A stretch of 32,661 nt of DNA from Clostridiales bacterium (GTDB lineage Bacteria; Bacillota; Clostridia; Oscillospirales; Oscillospiraceae): contig JAHAEW010000036.1 in the NCBI GenBank assembly GCA_018374635.1, positions 1 to 32,661 of the forward strand, written 5' to 3'. This document shows positions 1 through 8,289 of this stretch, in pieces (position 1 is the first letter of the stretch; each line of letters starts with the position of its first letter). The notes below the pieces were generated by a model. The model had not been told where the DNA came from. It searched no databases and saw nothing but the letters and a program-made list of their open reading frames with translations. The translations under genes and the position numbers were made by a program.

Positions 1-30
1 GAAAACACGATTTGACCCTCTTCCGCCGTC

Positions 31-59
31 TGCGGACGGCGGAACTCTGCGAGGCTCTT
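31..59. repeat. Copy 1 of a short GC-rich intergenic repeat
   Basis: This stretch resembles 201-230: both run TGCGG(A/G)CGGC, then AACTC, GC, GAGG and a CTT-rich end. The first copy overlaps a hairpin (23-30 with 35-42, 8 bp). No gene is seen in positions 1-99. The two copies flank the gpsA terminator. A shared origin is inferred by eye and may be chance in GC-rich DNA. Confidence 0.35.
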
Positions 60-99
60 GCAGCATAAATCGAAGAAATATACTTTATCGACAGTCTGC

Positions 100-134
100 A
101 AAAAGGCAGACAGCCGCGGGCTGTCTGCCTTTTT
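100..134 (-). terminator. Rho-independent terminator after gpsA, possibly bidirectional
   Basis: An 11-bp perfect stem (105-115 with 119-129) with a 3-nt loop is flanked by a run of A on the left and T on the right, so it can terminate on both strands. On the minus strand it ends the DUF512-der-plsY-gpsA operon, about 110 nt past the gpsA stop. Confidence 0.85.
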
Positions 135-200
135 ATGCATGTTGAGGTTTTCGAGGAAATACAGCCCCCCCCTGCGCCGCACGCGCAAAGCGCGCACGCC

Positions 201-230
201 TGCGGGCGGCAAAACTCCGCCGAGGGCTTT
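201..230. repeat. Copy 2 of a short GC-rich intergenic repeat
   Basis: About 22 of 29 positions match 31-59 by eye. It lies between the gpsA stop codon and the terminator, so it would be in the 3' untranslated part of the operon transcript. Function is unknown. Confidence 0.35.
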
Positions 231-241
231 TTCGGTCTCCG

Positions 242-1243
242 TTACAGCCAGCTGTCCTCGATCTCGTGTCTTTTGGCCCGGGTCATCAGCTCGGTCAGGA
301 CCTTCCGGGGGTCCTTCCCCTCATAGAGCACGGAATAGGCCGCCTCGGTGATGGGCATCTCCACGCCCATCTTCTCGGCCAGCTCCTTTCCGGTGGCCGT
401 GGCGTAATAGCCCTCCACCACCGCGCCGATCTGCTGGATGGCCTCCTGGACGGGGACACCCTGTCCGATCAGAATGCCGCAGCGGCGGTTGCGGGAGTGC
501 ATGGAGGTACAGGTGACGATGAGATCCCCCACGCCGGTGAGCCCCGCGAAGGTCTCCTTCCGGCCGCCCATGGCCACGCCCAGGCGGGCGATCTCAGTAA
601 GGCCCCGGGTCATCAGGGCCGCCTTGGTGTTGTCGCCAAACCCCATGCCGTCGCAGCAGCCGGCGCACAGGGCGATGATGTTCTTGAGGGCGGCGCCCAG
701 CTCCACACCCACGATGTCGGGGGAGGTATAGACCCGGAAGCGTTCGTTCATGAAGAGATCCTGTACCAGCTCGGCGGCCTTCTGGTTCCGCGAGGCGGAT
801 ACCACCGCTGTGGGCACCTTCCGCCCCACCTCCTCCGCATGGGAGGGCCCGCACAGGGCCACCACCGGATAGTCCGGCCCCAGTTCCTGCTCGATGGCGT
901 CCGTGAGGGTCAGGGAGGTGTCCTTCTCAATGCCCTTGGAGACCGATACCACCACGGTTCCGGGGTCCAGGACACCCTTCAGGCTCCGGGCCGTGGTGCG
1001 CACCGCAAAGGACGGGGTGGCAAGGACCACCATTGCGCATCCCCGGACACCGTTCAGATCGCTGGTCAGCGCCAGCTCCGGTGGCAGGGGCACGCCCTTG
1101 AGCATGGGATTCTCACGGTTCTCCCGCAAAACGCGGGACTCGGCCTCCTGGTAGGACCAGAGCGTGACCTCATTCCCGTTTTCCAGCAGCACCATGGCCA
1201 GAGCCGTGCCCCAGCCTCCGCTGCCCAATACCGCCGTCTTCAT
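242..1243 (-). CDS. gpsA: NAD(P)-dependent glycerol-3-phosphate dehydrogenase
   Basis: GpsA reduces dihydroxyacetone phosphate to sn-glycerol 3-phosphate in the cytoplasm, giving the backbone for phospholipids. The 333-residue protein has the usual family length. It opens with the dinucleotide-binding Rossmann motif GSGGWGTA (residues 7-14), has the ATPSFAVR and LCGPSHAEEV segments, and carries the conserved active-site helix ELGAALKNIIALCAG followed by GFGDNTKAALMTRGL. The ATG overlaps the plsY stop as ATGA, and AAGGAGGGG lies just upstream, so the two are translationally coupled. The pairing makes sense because PlsY uses the product of GpsA. Last gene of the operon before the terminator at 100-134. 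Confidence 0.97.
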   Translation of the reverse strand: MKTAVLGSGGWGTALAMVLLENGNEVTLWSYQEAESRVLRENRENPMLKGVPLPPELALTSDLNGVRGCAMVVLATPSFAVRTTARSLKGVLDPGTVVVSVSKGIEKDTSLTLTDAIEQELGPDYPVVALCGPSHAEEVGRKVPTAVVSASRNQKAAELVQDLFMNERFRVYTSPDIVGVELGAALKNIIALCAGCCDGMGFGDNTKAALMTRGLTEIARLGVAMGGRKETFAGLTGVGDLIVTCTSMHSRNRRCGILIGQGVPVQEAIQQIGAVVEGYYATATGKELAEKMGVEMPITEAAYSVLYEGKDPRKVLTELMTRAKRHEIEDSWL

Positions 1244-1950
1244 TGGGACCCCTCCTTCTTTTTATGCAGGCTGAATTTGGACTCATTTCCCTGGATCAGA
1301 CGCCGGATGTTCCCCCGGTGCTTCCAGAGGATCAGGCCGCCGATCAGCGCGGCCAGCAGGGTGAGCGCCACACTGTGGTAGACAAACCAGGTGGCAAAGG
1401 GGAAGCTGGCCCCCGCCCAGCAGGAGCCGAGGGACACATACCTGGTGAGGATGGCCAGGAGCAGGAATCCCCCCCAGACCACCAGGGCGATGCGCCAGTC
1501 CATCATGATGGCGATGGCGCCGCCGGAGAGGATGCCCTTCCCCCCCTTGAACCCGAACATGCAGGGGAACATATGTCCCAGCAGGCACCACAGGCCCGCC
1601 CAGTACTTGGCGCCCACCGACAGGCCCGGCCAGCCCACCAGCCACACAATGAAGAGGGCCAGGCAGATGGCCGCAACGGCCTTTACCACATCGGAGAGAA
1701 TGACCACCAGCGTCAGCTTTCCGCCAAAGACCCGGTGGAAATTGGTCAGGCCCGCGTTGCCGCTGCCGTGGTTTCTCACATCGTTGTGCAGGATATACTT
1801 GGACACGATGATCGCCCCGTTGGAGCAGCCCAGAAAGTAGGCGCTCACCGCGATGACCACCGCCAGAACGGCCAGCAGCACGGGATTGGGCAGCGCGTAC
1901 ATTCCCCAGTCCGGCCCGCCGTTGACCAGCGCGCGAAAAGCGTCCAGCAT
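1240..1950 (-). CDS. plsY: Acyl-phosphate:glycerol-3-phosphate acyltransferase PlsY
   Basis: PlsY is an integral membrane enzyme that moves an acyl group from acyl-phosphate to position 1 of glycerol 3-phosphate, the first membrane step of phospholipid synthesis. The 236-residue protein has several hydrophobic segments and the family motifs GSGNAGLTN (about residues 62-70; GSGNxGATN in most members) and GHMFPCMFGFKGGKG. It is somewhat longer than the usual 200 or so residues because of an N-terminal extension before the first membrane segment. It starts 3 nt after the der stop and overlaps gpsA by ATGA. The acyl-phosphate-making partner PlsX is not in this window. Confidence 0.95.
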   Translation of the reverse strand: MLDAFRALVNGGPDWGMYALPNPVLLAVLAVVIAVSAYFLGCSNGAIIVSKYILHNDVRNHGSGNAGLTNFHRVFGGKLTLVVILSDVVKAVAAICLALFIVWLVGWPGLSVGAKYWAGLWCLLGHMFPCMFGFKGGKGILSGGAIAIMMDWRIALVVWGGFLLLAILTRYVSLGSCWAGASFPFATWFVYHSVALTLLAALIGGLILWKHRGNIRRLIQGNESKFSLHKKKEGSQ

Positions 1951-1953
1951 CCC

Positions 1954-3279
1954 TTACCCCTCCTTGTCGCTCTTCTGCCGGATGGTCAGGCGCACGGGCG
2001 TGCCCTCCAGGCCGAACGTGTTGCGGATCTGGTTCTCCAGATAACGCTGGTAAGAGAAATGGAAGAGCTTGGCGTCGTTGCAGAAGCAGACGAAATGGGG
2101 CGGGCGCACCCCCACCTGGGTCATATAAAAGACCTTCAGGCGGCGGCCCTTGTCGCTGGGGGGCTGCACCCGGGCGGTAGCGTCGGCCAGGAGGGTGTTG
2201 AGCATGCCGGTGGTGATGCGCATGGCCGCCTGGTCGTTGACATAGTTGATGAGCTCAAAGAGCCGGGGGACCCGCTGGCCGGTCAGGGCCGAGATGAAGA
2301 GGATGGGCGCGTAGGGCATATAGGAGAGATCCCGGCGGACCTCCTCCCGCATATGGTCCATGGTCTTGTCGTCCTTCTCCACGGCGTCCCACTTGTTGAC
2401 CACGATAATACATGCCTTGCCCGCCTCGTGGGCCAGGCCCGCCACCTTGGTATCCTGCTCGGTGACGCCCTCGTTGGCGTCAATGAGGATGAGGCACACG
2501 TCGCTGCGCTCGATGGCCATGGTGGCCCGCAGGACGGAGAACTTCTCGATGGGGTCGTCCACCTTGGACTTTTTCCGCATACCGGCGGTGTCGATGAGCA
2601 GATATTTGCCCTTCTCATTCTCAAAGTAGCTGTCCACCGCGTCCCGGGTGGTGCCCGCCACATTGGAGACGATGACCCGCTGCTCGCCCAGGATGCGGTT
2701 CACCAGGCTGGATTTGCCCACGTTTGGCTTGCCGATGATGGCCACCTTGATGACGTCGTCCTCCAGCTCCTCTTCCTCCTCGGGGGGGAAGTACTCAAAG
2801 CAGGCGTCCAGCAGGTCGCCGGTGCCGTGGCCGTGGACGGCCGAGACCGGGATGGGATCGCCCAGACCCAGGTTGTAGAACTCATAGATGTCCGGGTTGG
2901 TGTGGCCCACCTGGTCCATCTTGTTGATGGCCAGGACCACCGGCTTGCCCGACTTCAGGAGCATCTTGGCTACCTCGTGGTCGGAGGCGGTGAGTCCGGT
3001 CTTGATGTCGCACACGAAGATGATGACCGTGGCGTTCTGGATGGCGATCTCCGCCTGGGCACGCATGAAGGCCAGGATCTCGTTGTCGGTGCCCGGCTCG
3101 ATGCCGCCGGTGTCCACGATATTGAATTTGCGGTTGCGCCACTCACACTCGGCGTACAGCCGGTCCCGGGTGACGCCGGGGGTATCCTCCACAATGGACA
3201 GCCGCTGTCCGCACAGCTTATTGAACAGCATGGACTTGCCCACGTTGGGCCGGCCCACGATGGCGACTAACGGTTTCAT
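1954..3279 (-). CDS. der: Ribosome biogenesis GTPase Der (EngA)
   Basis: Der is an essential GTPase with two tandem G domains that acts in maturation of the 50S ribosomal subunit. The 441-residue sequence shows both: GRPNVGKS (9-16), DTGGIE (56-61) and NKMD (119-122), then GKPNVGKSS (183-191), DTAGMRKKSK and NKWD. A C-terminal KH-like domain ends in the basic segment after the VRPPHF region. An acidic linker rich in Glu (about 167-175) joins the G domains. The start overlaps the upstream DUF512 gene stop as ATGA. Length, order and motifs are typical for Clostridia. Confidence 0.98.
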   Translation of the reverse strand: MKPLVAIVGRPNVGKSMLFNKLCGQRLSIVEDTPGVTRDRLYAECEWRNRKFNIVDTGGIEPGTDNEILAFMRAQAEIAIQNATVIIFVCDIKTGLTASDHEVAKMLLKSGKPVVLAINKMDQVGHTNPDIYEFYNLGLGDPIPVSAVHGHGTGDLLDACFEYFPPEEEEELEDDVIKVAIIGKPNVGKSSLVNRILGEQRVIVSNVAGTTRDAVDSYFENEKGKYLLIDTAGMRKKSKVDDPIEKFSVLRATMAIERSDVCLILIDANEGVTEQDTKVAGLAHEAGKACIIVVNKWDAVEKDDKTMDHMREEVRRDLSYMPYAPILFISALTGQRVPRLFELINYVNDQAAMRITTGMLNTLLADATARVQPPSDKGRRLKVFYMTQVGVRPPHFVCFCNDAKLFHFSYQRYLENQIRNTFGLEGTPVRLTIRQKSDKEG

Positions 3280-4766
3280 TTCGGCTCACACTCCTCTTCC
3301 GTCCGCCGTCTGCGCGGCGGGTTATAGCGGTAATAGTCTTCCGTATCGGTCGGGAAGGCATCCCCCTCCCCGTCGGTCTCCTCATAGGCGTCGTCCCAGG
3401 AGTCCTCGTCTTCCTCGTCCTCGCAGGAGACCCACTCCACGGCGCCGCCGTCGTCCCAGTCCACGTCAAAGAGAGCGTCCAGCAGCGCGCCACCGTCCTG
3501 CTCCACGGGGACCACCGTCACGTGCAGGGCCTCCTCCACCGCCTCGATGGTGGTGTCGTCCAGGAACACGTTCTCCTCATGGCGGAGCATGTTCACCGGG
3601 ATAAGCAGCCGCTCTCCCAGGGTCCGGTCCCGGAGCTGTTCGATCAGGTCCCTTCCGGTCACCAGTCCGGCCACATTGATATTCTCTCCAAAGAAGTGGT
3701 TTACGATGGGGACCACCTGGCCCTGGAGGCCGGGGCATTTCCCCCGAGCCTCCTCCACCAGTTTCTCAATGGTGGGGGCGGCCGCCAGTCCGGTGGCGAT
3801 GGTAAAGGAGGAGGGCTCCTCGTCCCCCTCCACGCTGAGAAGGGCGGCACGGAACTCACTCTCCAGCAGGCGCAGCATGCCCACGCCGTTTTCCAGCTGG
3901 ACAAAGCGCTCAAAGCTCTCCTCATCGGGGAGGGGACGGCCCGCCTTCAGATAGAACTCGTCGGAGCACCAGACCATCCGGGTCCCCCGCTCGGCCAGAG
4001 AGCGGGCGGCAAAGGCCTCCACCTGGTCAATGACCGCGGCCGCGCCCTCGGGCGTATAGGGCTCCAGCTGACACAGGCCCTCCCGGAACTTGGTCAGGCC
4101 AACCGGCACCACTGCCACGCTGTTCACGCCCGGCCAGAGGGCGGAGAGCTCCTCCATGGTCTGCTGGAGGGCAGGGCCGTCATTGATGCCCGGGCAGGCC
4201 ACTACCTGACAGTTCATGGTGATGCCCGCCCCGGCAAAGCGCCGCATGATGTCCAGACACTCCCCGGCCCGGCGGTTTTTCAGCAGCTGCCGGCGCAGCT
4301 CCGGATCGGTGGCGTGGACCGAGATGTTGATGGGGCTGACCCGCAGGTCGATGATGCGCTGGATCTCCCGCTCGGACAGGTTGGTCAGCGTGATATAATT
4401 CCCCATCAGGAAGGAGAGCCGGGCGTCGTCATCCTTAAAATACAGCGTCTCGCGCATGTTGGGGGGCATCTGGTCCACAAAGCAGAAGATACAGTTGTTG
4501 GCGCAGGAGCGGGCCTTATCCATCAGATAGGTCTCAAAATTGAGCCCCAGATCCTCGCCCACGTTCTTCTCCAGGGAGACCGTCCGCTCCGTTCCGTCCG
4601 CCGCCCGGAGCACCAGCTCCAGGCTGGGGTCATAGGTATAGAATTTGTAGTCCAGCACATCCACGATGGCGTGTCCGTTTACCTGCGTGACCGTCTCACC
4701 CGGGCGCAGGCCCGCCCGGTGGGCCGGACTGCCCGGATCGATGCTCTGGATCTTTGTCAGGCTCAT
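3276..4766 (-). CDS. DUF512 family protein: PDZ-like domain plus radical-SAM-like iron-sulfur core
   Basis: This family is regularly found next to der in Clostridia, but its reaction is not known to me. The 496-residue protein begins with a PDZ-like domain (about 1-65, with the typical GSPAHRAGLRPGE turn). Next comes a cysteine cluster C88-x3-C92-x2-C95 in the context CIFCFVDQMP, which fits a radical SAM [4Fe-4S] site. The DUF512 region follows. The last 60 residues are an acidic, low-complexity tail (many Asp/Glu, then a short Arg run) that looks lineage-specific. It is first in the operon, preceded by a promoter at 4838-4866, and overlaps der by ATGA. Family assignment is firm; activity is inference. 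Confidence 0.92.
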   Translation of the reverse strand: MSLTKIQSIDPGSPAHRAGLRPGETVTQVNGHAIVDVLDYKFYTYDPSLELVLRAADGTERTVSLEKNVGEDLGLNFETYLMDKARSCANNCIFCFVDQMPPNMRETLYFKDDDARLSFLMGNYITLTNLSEREIQRIIDLRVSPINISVHATDPELRRQLLKNRRAGECLDIMRRFAGAGITMNCQVVACPGINDGPALQQTMEELSALWPGVNSVAVVPVGLTKFREGLCQLEPYTPEGAAAVIDQVEAFAARSLAERGTRMVWCSDEFYLKAGRPLPDEESFERFVQLENGVGMLRLLESEFRAALLSVEGDEEPSSFTIATGLAAAPTIEKLVEEARGKCPGLQGQVVPIVNHFFGENINVAGLVTGRDLIEQLRDRTLGERLLIPVNMLRHEENVFLDDTTIEAVEEALHVTVVPVEQDGGALLDALFDVDWDDGGAVEWVSCEDEEDEDSWDDAYEETDGEGDAFPTDTEDYYRYNPPRRRRTEEECEPK

Positions 4767-4837
4767 AGCGCTCCCTCACTCTCCCCCGCCGCCGGACCGC
4801 CCAGCGGCCCAACGGTGAAGGGGACATATATAGATAC

Positions 4838-4866
4838 ATTGTAATACAGACCCGGAAAAGCCGCAA
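4838..4866 (-). promoter_or_regulatory. Sigma-A-type promoter for the DUF512-der-plsY-gpsA operon
   Basis: On the minus strand the -35 box TTGCGG (4861-4866) and -10 box TACAAT (4838-4843) are separated by exactly 17 bp. Predicted transcription starts about 65 nt before the DUF512 start codon. Confidence 0.75.
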
Positions 4867-4898
4867 GTACTCTCTGGTGTGATCTTCCATTTCCGGGC

Positions 4899-4926
4899 AA
4901 AAAGAAAGAGGGGACACTTCCCCTCT
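4899..4926 (-). terminator. Terminator of the DUF177-rpmF transcript
   Basis: Reading the minus strand, a 7-8 bp stem AGAGGGG/CCCCTCT (4920-4926 with 4907-4913) is followed by TTCTTTTT. It sits just past rpmF and separates it from the next promoter. Confidence 0.8.
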
Positions 4927-4942
4927 CCTCTTTTCAGGCTAT

Positions 4943-5140
4943 TTACTTCGCCTCGGCCACAGCCTCGGTCTTGCCGAACTCATGGCCGTTGTAGCTCAGG
5001 CAGGACTTGCACATCCGATGCGGGAGCCGGAACGCACCGCACTTGGGGCAGGTGGTGATGCCGGGGGTCTCCAGCTTCCAAACGGAGCTGCGGCGCTTGT
5101 TACGGCGCTGCTTGGACACTTTACTCTTAGGGACTGCCAT
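4943..5140 (-). CDS. rpmF: 50S ribosomal protein bL32
   Basis: bL32 is a small zinc-binding protein of the large ribosomal subunit. The 65-residue sequence starts MAVPKSKVSKQRRNKRRS, which is typical, and has the zinc ribbon CPKC (C31, C34) and CKSC (C44, C47). It therefore belongs to the Zn-containing form. It follows the DUF177 gene by 44 nt, the standard arrangement across bacteria. The short acidic C-terminus (TEAVAEAK) is variable in the family. Confidence 0.98.
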   Translation of the reverse strand: MAVPKSKVSKQRRNKRRSSVWKLETPGITTCPKCGAFRLPHRMCKSCLSYNGHEFGKTEAVAEAK

Positions 5141-5184
5141 TTATGACACCTCCTTAGGTCAATGCCCTGGCCGGGCAATATTTC

Positions 5185-5691
5185 TCAGTCATCAGACTCT
5201 TTATCCAACAGCTGTGCGAGGACAGCAAAACGTGGATCAACTTCAGCCCTGCACTGGCAGGGGCCGTCGTTCAGATTGGCACCGCACTTGGGGCACAGCC
5301 CCTTGCACTCCTCCGAACAGACGTGCTTGGGTTCCATTGCGAGGACCAGATCGGTGGTGAAGACCTCTTCCAGGTCCAGCTCTCCGCCGTCCAGCAGCAG
5401 GATGTCGTCGTTCTCCTCATCCTCCAGCGTCTCAGCCAGCAGATGCTCCACCGGGAGGACCAGTTCCTCCGAGAAGGGCTTGAGGCAGCGGTCACAGACC
5501 ACTTCCAGCGTGGTATGGGCCTCCCCCTCCAGCACCAGAGCCCCGGCCTGATTGCGGACCTGGCCGGAGACTTCCACCGGATGGGCGAAGGGCCTGCTGC
5601 CGAAAAAGTCCAGCCCGGAGAGCTCCAACCGGAACGAAAAGGGCACGCTGGCGCCCGGCTGATGGATGATGTCGCGGAGATTCAGTCGCAT
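5185..5691 (-). CDS. DUF177 (YceD-family) metal-binding protein
   Basis: This protein is almost always encoded directly before rpmF and has been linked to 23S rRNA accumulation or ribosome assembly in plants and bacteria (family knowledge). The 168-residue sequence has a CDRC pair in the middle (context VVCDRCLKPF) and a second cysteine cluster near the C-terminus (CSEECKGLCPKCG, then CQC), the usual DUF177 layout. The start is preceded by GAGAGGTG. The gene lies only about 22 nt downstream of the predicted transcription start of a perfect promoter, so its leader is very short. Confidence 0.92.
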   Translation of the reverse strand: MRLNLRDIIHQPGASVPFSFRLELSGLDFFGSRPFAHPVEVSGQVRNQAGALVLEGEAHTTLEVVCDRCLKPFSEELVLPVEHLLAETLEDEENDDILLLDGGELDLEEVFTTDLVLAMEPKHVCSEECKGLCPKCGANLNDGPCQCRAEVDPRFAVLAQLLDKESDD

Positions 5692-5720
5692 GGCACACCT
5701 CTCACAATGTCACAGCAGAC

Positions 5721-5749
5721 ATTATAACGAATACTACGGATATTGTCAA
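5721..5749 (-). promoter_or_regulatory. Perfect-consensus sigma-A promoter for DUF177-rpmF
   Basis: On the minus strand TTGACA (5744-5749) and TATAAT (5721-5726) are separated by 17 bp, matching the housekeeping consensus at every position. This fits strong constitutive expression of a ribosomal protein gene. Confidence 0.92.
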
Positions 5750-5877
5750 ATACTTTTTCGCAAAAAATCCGTATTTTTTCAGAGGACGGTAAGCCGTACT
5801 ACTTTACGCCCGCCGTCCTGTATATCATAGCACATTCTTTTGGGAGAATGCAACCCCCAAAGGTGTACGAAGAACCT

Positions 5878-5906
5878 TTGCGCTCCGGGGGATTTTATGC
5901 TATACT
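5878..5906 (+). promoter_or_regulatory. Extended -10 promoter for the pseudouridine synthase gene
   Basis: TTGCGC (5878-5883), a 17-bp spacer and TATACT (5901-5906), with TG one base before the -10 box (extended -10). A 7-bp inverted repeat CAAAGGT/ACCTTTG (5858-5864 and 5874-5880) overlaps the -35 box and could bind a regulator. The promoter is well supported; the operator idea is weak. Confidence 0.75.
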
Positions 5907-5964
5907 CGTACCAATTGCAAGACCACCGGGCCCCCTCTCCGGCCCGCTGCTGTGAGGAGCACCT

Positions 5965-6927
5965 ATGAAAGAGTTTACCATCGGCAAAAACGACGCGGGT
6001 CAGCGGCTGGACCGCTGGCTGGCCAAGACCCTCCCCCTCCTTCCCGCGCCCCTGGCCCAGAAGTACATCCGCCTCAAGCGGGTGAAGGTCAACGGAAAAG
6101 GCTCCAAGCGGGACGTCCGCCTCCAGGCGGGAGATCTCCTTCAATTATATATCAACGACGAGTTCTTTGACGCCCCCACGCCGGAGAACGCCTTTCTCTC
6201 GGTCTTCAAGCCCCATCTGGACCTGGTCTATGAGGACGAAAACCTCCTTCTGGTCAACAAGCGTCCCGGCCTGGTGGTCCACCCGGATGAACACGAGCGG
6301 GTCAACACCCTCATCACCCATATCCAGGCCTACCTTTATCAAAAGAAAGAGTGGAGCCCCTATTGGGAACATTCCTTCGCCCCCGCCCTGTGCAACCGCA
6401 TCGACCGGAACACGGGCGGCATCGTCATCGCCGCCAAGAATGCGGAGACCCTGCGCATCCTGAACCAGAAGATCAAGGACCGGGAGCTCTCCAAGTACTA
6501 TCTGGCCATCCTCCACGGCAGGATGGACCCGCCCAGCGGCAAGCTGGAGGGCTTTATCCTCAAGGACGAGGGCAAGAAGCAGGTCCGGGTCTTTGACCAC
6601 CCTGTCCCGGGCGGAAAGACGGCCGCCACGGTCTACAAGACATTAAAGGTAAAGAGGGGGCTCTCCCTGGTGGAGTGCGACCTGCTCACCGGGCGGACCC
6701 ACCAGATCCGCGCCCAGTTTGCCGCCGCCGGCCACCCCCTTCTGGGCGACGGCAAATACGGCCGGGAGCGGGACAACAGGCCGTACGGGCGCTCCTTCCA
6801 GGCCCTGTACTCCTACCGGCTCTCCTTTGACTTCACCACCAACGGGGGGCTTCTGGAGTATCTCAACGGCCGCTCCTTCCAGGTGGAGCACGTGGACTTT
6901 GTGGACGAGTACTTTGGAGACAAGTGA
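5965..6927 (+). CDS. RluA-family RNA pseudouridine synthase with S4 domain
   Basis: RluA/RluC/RluD enzymes turn uridine into pseudouridine at specific sites in 23S rRNA or tRNA. The 320-residue protein has an N-terminal S4-type RNA-binding domain (about 1-70; note GQRLDRWLA and YIRLKRVKVNG). The catalytic domain follows, with NRIDRNTGG (catalytic Asp in RIDRNTGG), the SKYYLAILHG strand and GRTHQIRAQFAAAGHPLLGD near the end. GAGGAG precedes the ATG. It stands alone between its own promoter and the pot operon. Which uridines it modifies cannot be told from sequence. Confidence 0.95.
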   Translation: MKEFTIGKNDAGQRLDRWLAKTLPLLPAPLAQKYIRLKRVKVNGKGSKRDVRLQAGDLLQLYINDEFFDAPTPENAFLSVFKPHLDLVYEDENLLLVNKRPGLVVHPDEHERVNTLITHIQAYLYQKKEWSPYWEHSFAPALCNRIDRNTGGIVIAAKNAETLRILNQKIKDRELSKYYLAILHGRMDPPSGKLEGFILKDEGKKQVRVFDHPVPGGKTAATVYKTLKVKRGLSLVECDLLTGRTHQIRAQFAAAGHPLLGDGKYGRERDNRPYGRSFQALYSYRLSFDFTTNGGLLEYLNGRSFQVEHVDFVDEYFGDK

Positions 6928-6984
6928 ACACACTTTATCCATTCTGTTCCACCAGCTTCCGCCCCAGGTAAAGACTCTGAAAAA

Positions 6985-7006
6985 AATGTCGATTCATATT
7001 GACATT
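6985..7006. promoter_or_regulatory. Operator-like dyad overlapping the potA -35 box
   Basis: AATGTC (6985-6990) and GACATT (7001-7006) are inverted arms, with 8 of 11 half-site positions symmetric over 22 bp. The right arm covers TTGACA of the pot promoter, so a bound repressor would block transcription. No regulator gene adjoins it. Confidence 0.4.
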
Positions 7007-7027
7007 TCCCACAGAAACAGATATAGT
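6999..7027 (+). promoter_or_regulatory. Sigma-A promoter for potABCD
   Basis: TTGACA (6999-7004), 17-bp spacer, TATAGT (7022-7027). Transcription should start near 7034, giving a leader of about 68 nt that contains the hairpin at 7041-7075. Confidence 0.88.
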
Positions 7028-7040
7028 TGTCTCGACACAA

Positions 7041-7075
7041 AGGGGCGTACCCATTCGCCGGATGGGTACGCCTCT
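7041..7075 (+). other. Strong hairpin in the potA leader
   Basis: An 11-bp perfect stem (7044-7054 with 7062-7072), extendable by a G-T and two more pairs, has a 7-nt loop. It ends about 15 nt before the potA ribosome-binding site (GGGGGAGG at 7090-7097). The bases after it (CTATTTCG) are not a clean U tract, so it may be an RNA leader structure. It could also be a weak terminator for the upstream gene, which has no other visible terminator. Confidence 0.6.
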
Positions 7076-7101
7076 ATTTCGACTGAAATGGGGGAGGATA
7101 C

Positions 7102-8289
7102 ATGGCTAAGGAGCTGATCCGTCTGTCCGACTGCTTTGTCCAGTTTGACGACGACATCATCTTGGATCACATCAATCTCTACATCAACGACAAAGAATTT
7201 TTGACACTGCTGGGTCCCAGCGGCTGCGGCAAAACGACGACCCTGCGCCTCATCGGCGGGTTTTTGAAACCCACTTCCGGAGAGGTGCTTTTTGACGGTG
7301 CCAAAATCAATGATGTGCCCCCCCACAAGCGGGCGGTCAACACGGTGTTCCAGAAGTACGCCCTCTTCCCGCACCTGAACGTCTTTGAAAATATCGCGTT
7401 CGGCCTGCGCATCCCCAAGACCGAATCGGACGGAAAGAAGCAGCGGAAGATCAAGCTGTCCGAGGAAGAGATCCAGCGCCGTGTCATGGAGATGCTCGAG
7501 GTGGTCAACCTCAAGGGATTCGAGAAACGCTCCATTGCCTCCCTTTCCGGCGGCCAGCAGCAGCGCGTTTCCATCGCCCGCGCCCTGGTCAACCAGCCCA
7601 AGGTCCTCCTCCTGGACGAGCCTCTGGGCGCCCTGGACCTGCGCCTGCGCAAGGACATGCAGAACGAGCTCAAGCGCATCCAGCAGCAGATGGGCATCAC
7701 CTTTATCTATGTCACCCACGATCAGGAAGAGGCTCTCGCCATGTCCGACACCGTGGTGGTCATGGACGGCGGCAAGATCCAGCAGATCGGCACCCCCGAG
7801 GACATCTATAACGAGCCCAAAAACGCCTTTGTGGCCGACTTCATCGGCGAGTCCAACATCATCGACGGCATCATGCGCGCCGACGGCGTGGTGGAGATCT
7901 TCAATCGGAAGTTCCAGTGCCTGGACAACGGCTTTGCGAAGGACGAGCCGGTGGATGTGGTCATCCGTCCCGAGGACATCGATATCGTCCCCGAGCGCGA
8001 GGGCCAGCTCCGCGGGACCGTGACCAATGTGACCTTCAAGGGGGTCCACTACGACATCATCGTGGATTTCTACGGGTTCAAGTGGCTCATCCAGACCACC
8101 GATTTCTGCCCGGTGGGCGCTCTGATCGGGATCAAGATCGATCCGGACGGCATCCATGTCATGAAGAAGAGTCCGTACTCCGGCCTGTTCGGCGATTACA
8201 GCTCTTACAGCGAGGAGTACGAGGAGATCAGCGACGCGGACTATGATCCTGACGCCGAGGAGGAGCAGGAGGAAGGCGATGAAGAATAG
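7102..8289 (+). CDS. potA: Spermidine/putrescine ABC transporter, ATP-binding protein PotA
   Basis: PotA is the ATPase that drives polyamine uptake from the cytoplasmic face of the membrane. The 395-residue protein has Walker A GPSGCGKTT (38-46), Q-loop QKYALFPHL (84-92), signature LSGGQQQR (148-155), Walker B VLLLDEP (168-174) and the switch histidine in VTHDQEEA. A C-terminal TOBE-like regulatory domain follows (about 265-365). The last 30 residues are a Tyr/Ser/Glu/Asp-rich acidic tail absent from E. coli PotA. The final codons overlap the potB start. First gene of potABCD, with GGGGGAGG ahead of the ATG. Confidence 0.96.
   Translation: MAKELIRLSDCFVQFDDDIILDHINLYINDKEFLTLLGPSGCGKTTTLRLIGGFLKPTSGEVLFDGAKINDVPPHKRAVNTVFQKYALFPHLNVFENIAFGLRIPKTESDGKKQRKIKLSEEEIQRRVMEMLEVVNLKGFEKRSIASLSGGQQQRVSIARALVNQPKVLLLDEPLGALDLRLRKDMQNELKRIQQQMGITFIYVTHDQEEALAMSDTVVVMDGGKIQQIGTPEDIYNEPKNAFVADFIGESNIIDGIMRADGVVEIFNRKFQCLDNGFAKDEPVDVVIRPEDIDIVPEREGQLRGTVTNVTFKGVHYDIIVDFYGFKWLIQTTDFCPVGALIGIKIDPDGIHVMKKSPYSGLFGDYSSYSEEYEEISDADYDPDAEEEQEEGDEE

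Noticed and set aside
1243..3270. Long plus-strand open frame (675 codons) opposite plsY and der
   Set aside because: It lies wholly opposite two well-identified genes, is rich in His, Gly, Gln and Asp, and shows no family motif. High GC content with strong third-position bias routinely opens the opposite strand.
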